A stretch of 64,000 nt of DNA, taken from Ptiloglossa arizonensis (Eukaryota; Arthropoda; Insecta; Hymenoptera; Colletidae). The stretch's first letter is position 1. The number at the start of each line of letters is the position of its first letter. The position numbers and the translations under genes are program-made. This document shows, piece by piece, positions 60,741 to 64,000 of this stretch. The notes under the pieces are model-generated. The model worked only from the letters and a program-made list of their open reading frames with translations. It made no database searches and was not told where the DNA came from. The stretch lies in NCBI RefSeq assembly GCF_051014685.1, contig NC_135058.1:10604811-10668810 (forward strand), read 5' to 3'.

Positions 60741-61320
60741 TGTTATAGGAAACCGTGTTAGACTAGCTCGCGTTGTAGGAGACCCTGTTATGCGAATATT
60801 GTGCGAAAGTTTTTAGTATACGAACCCGCGTTGTGCGAGTGCACATTTTACTAGTCCACGTTGTACGAAGGCATATTGTACCGGTCTACGTTATACGAGT
60901 TCATATTGTACTAGTCCAAGTTGTATGAATTTACATTGTAATAGTCAACGTTATACGAGTTTACATTGTACGAACCCGCGTTGTACGAATGCATATTTCA
61001 CCAGTCCACGTAATACGAAGGCATATTGTACCGGTCTACGTTACACGAGTTTACATTTTCCTAGGTCCACGTTATACGAGTTTACATTTTCCTAGGTCCA
61101 CGTTACACGAGTTTACATTTTCCTAGTCCACGTTACACGAGTTCGCATCGCGGTAGCCCACGTTATACGAGTTCATATTCTACCAGTCCACGCTATACGA
61201 GTGCGCATTACACTCCCCCCGTTATAAAAAAATTCATACCAGTCCCTATTATACGAGTTCACATTGTGCTGCCCCGCGTTACGCGAGTTCGTATAGTGCG
61301 CGAGTTCCCATTGTAAAAAA
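60741..61320. repeat. 30-bp minisatellite, roughly 18-19 degenerate copies
   Basis: The consensus is about CCACGTTRTACGAGTTYACATTGTACTAGT, quoted here as CCACGTTRTACGAG plus TTYACATTGTACTAGT. Several consecutive copies between 60860 and 60980 are exactly 30 bases. Later copies carry small insertions such as CCTAGGTCC. Confidence 0.9.
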
Positions 61321-64000
61321 ACCTATACCACAGGATCTCGCACTGTGCAAGAGTCGACCGCACTCGTATATCTATTTTCCAGCCACGTGTATCTCCACAC
61401 GGAACCGTACCCACCGAGGTATTCGCGAGTGCGTTAAACGAAACGTTTGTTTCCATCGATATATATTAGCCGATTCCATCGACACGACACTCAGGCGCGG
61501 AATTGATTAATACACGCGAATACGTATCTTGGTCCCATCGTCGAGCACGACAGGACGGACACGAAATACCTTCCGCGCGAGTGGGCGTAACGATTAATTG
61601 TCTGGACGTTCAAAGAAGGCGTCGATTACCGTGCGTTCTAAACGCACGTGCGCCCGGGCATATGCACGGTGCTCTTAAACGAGTACCGTGTCGTTCTCGT
61701 TTAATGTCGACGGCCCGTTTACCGTGGCCTCGCCGAGCCAGACTCGCGCCTCGTCGCTCCGGAGTGCCTCGACATCGAGAGGAAGACACTCGCGGCGAGC
61801 GTCGCCTTTTCGTCGCGACGCGACGCGACGCGGCTCGAGGCGCGGCGAGGGAAACGTCGCATTCATATTTGCTGTCGCGTTGACAAAGCAGCCGCGGTCT
61901 GTGACTGCATTCGGTGATCAATGGATACGCCCCGACAATGCTCGTCCTTGCGGTATTGCGTTATGTATTACGTTCCGCTGCACAGAAACAACCTACGAGA
62001 CTCTATAACGCGATTTCCACGCCGCCAGGACGCAACTTTCCGTCGACCGTGAACCAAACCGTGCCTCCGCGTCCCTCGAACTGCAATTACGTTGCAGTTT
62101 TTATTTTTTAAGAAACTGTACAATTTGCGACGAAATTTTCAGCGTACGCGTACAACGGTACGATATTACAGAGTTCTGGGTATTAGAGTTGCACGAGGAG
62201 TCAATTACAAAATGAACGATATCTCGCTTATCGATGGCTCTTACGGGAAAAATTCACAGAATAAAATTTATTGCAAATTAAATTTGGAAAATTTTTCCTT
62301 CCTTGCAAATTTTCTCTACGGTCGATGGTTAAAGGTATATCGACCCGTCCCTTCCCGTTTGGAACATCCTATGCAAGTGCGTAGGAGCACCGCCCGTTTA
62401 TGTGCCCGCAACGTGTATCGGAATACGTTGAAATAAGTTTTGAATTCCAATAATATTTCTTTTCCGGAGAATGTCGAATTCAGCTTGTTCCGATCCAATT
62501 CCGCCGGTTAAATATTAAAACTTACCGGGTTTTCATTTTTATATTTCAACTTTCGTCTCGCGGCACGAATAAGTTGGGAAGATAGCCACGCTTTAGCGGA
62601 GAAAAGTTTGTTGCGTTCAATTTTATAGACTGCATCTGACTTATTCTGTAACGTGGCCGTCCGGTTTATATCCAACGTAGAACTGAAATATTCAACGCGA
62701 AGCGGAGCACCTCGATTCAACTGAAAGTTAATTTTCCGGAAATGGATGAGCAGTTCAAGCATTTATAACGTATTAACCGGCCGGTTATTTGAAATTCAAT
62801 CGCGGGAACTTGTACCCGAAACAGTACGCGACAGTGGTCGCTACTAATAAAGTAATCTTCGCGCTTGAATAAAAATAATTTAACGCTCACCGTTATTTTG
62901 TAATTTTTTTCGTTAATTAAAATTCACAGTGTTCTTAAAAAGAGAACACACGAAACAGAGAGCAGCGGGTCATAAATTATTAGAACGCAATGGTAAAATG
63001 TCCAAATGCCGTGTAATAAAATAATTTCGCGTAATATTTTGCGAAATATTTATTTTACGATAAATACAGTTTTGAAATTTTAAATGTTGGTTTGTTTTCG
63101 GTTGAAGAATAATCACGTGTATACGAAGTACCTCTCTACAAGTATCGTACTGGAGAATTAAATTATGTCGCAGGATAGTTTTCGGTTAGGTAATTTTTTC
63201 CATTCACAAATTTTGTCTACTTTCACACAGAAAGTGTCAAAAAAATTAGGAAAGACCTTAAAAGAGTGTCCTGATGAAGATTACAATCTTCCTTTGAATC
63301 ACTCTTACCTATTTTTCTTCATACACTAAGCTATATAAAAGCTGCTTCGCTTTATACACCAAGTAATATACCAAAAAAATTTGACTTTGCGTTACAGAAG
63401 AAATTTGCATTTAGAATATACTCCACCGTGATGCAATTCGTTTAGAAAATTACCTCTCCCGGTTAAAATTCATCGAATCGACAATCGTATCACCGACCGA
63501 GAGTATCGAGGTAGTACACGACCGCATTTTCTTTAATACTTTGAAAGCTGTATCAACTTCCGGGGATAACTCGAATCGGTGGAGCCAACGAAACACGAAG
63601 TTTATCCAGCTCCAAACTTTCATTCTCGGTGTACACACTTCCATAGATCCTGGCGCGTTCGCTTCGTAGAAAGCGTCCACGAAATATCGAGGCAGCCACG
63701 GGGATTGAGGAAGCAAATCCCCGGTCTGAATCGGTCGTAGACCGGTCGAACCGTTTTGCAAATCTGGAAAATGTTGCGTTCGTCGTTTCGCGGAATCCTT
63801 TGCATTTGCAAGCTTAGCTACTCGCGAGCGTCGATGCGTTTACGCGCGGTCACGAGCGCCAGGCGACGGAGTCACGACCGCGTGAGTTGCACGAGCTGCA
63901 CAAACGAGGGACGAAGTTCGTCGAAATTGGACAATAAAATCGGTCGGCTTTGCGGGAAATATATTTCAATTTTCACGCGAGAGAGGGTTGGAGGGCCACG
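61321..64000. other. Non-coding stretch to window end
   Basis: No gene supported. A GC-rich patch lies at 61.7-61.87 kb. CTATATAAAAGC at 63331-63342 is a TATA-like site with no supported exon after it. A 103-codon minus-strand frame (63450-63761) has a protein-like composition but no recognised motif. Confidence 0.45.

Noticed and set aside
63450..63761. 103-codon minus-strand frame near the window end
   Set aside because: Composition is protein-like but there is no recognised family, promoter or splice signal; not enough to call.

Overview
This is eukaryotic, probably insect, DNA. The genes have canonical GT-AG introns, TATA boxes about 60 bases upstream of the start codons, and poly(A)-type 3' ends. 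There are no bacterial-style operons, tRNAs, rRNAs or CRISPR arrays. The mix of AT-rich and strongly CpG-containing DNA, and the gene style (a short signal-peptide exon followed by one very large repetitive exon), fit a hymenopteran such as a bee. That taxon is inference, and I recognise no named gene.

The AT-rich left part (1 to about 26 kb) carries a tandem cluster of three plus-strand genes for secreted, low-complexity, Lys/Glu/Ser/Gln-rich proteins. Gene A is represented only by its last exon (813-950). Gene B (2944-4044, two exons, 266 aa) is Lys/Glu-rich with 7-residue repeats in both exons. Gene C (6706-25732, two exons, 6186 aa) is a giant: a 17-residue signal peptide followed by two long tandem arrays with about 40 copies (24 + 16) of a 97-residue block. 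Each array is followed by a related non-repetitive cap motif. B and C share a promoter block and a phase-0 first intron. A, B and C share an element at the end of the 3' UTR, and A and B share the sequence around the intron 3' end. They therefore look like old tandem duplicates whose coding exons have diverged almost completely. The combination suggests secreted structural proteins (silk, sericin or glue type) made together in one gland; this is inferred from architecture only.

The right part (about 26-64 kb) is richer in CpG and holds no gene I can support. It contains many short tandem arrays (units of about 23 to 250 bp, 2 to about 19 copies), a dispersed LTR-like repeat in two or three copies, one 47-bp-arm inverted repeat, and simple repeats. 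It may be intergenic or intronic DNA of a neighbouring gene.

The points most worth checking are the giant repeat gene with its higher-order repeats, the shared regulatory ends of the cluster, and an apparent one-base frameshift that replaces the end of the giant protein.
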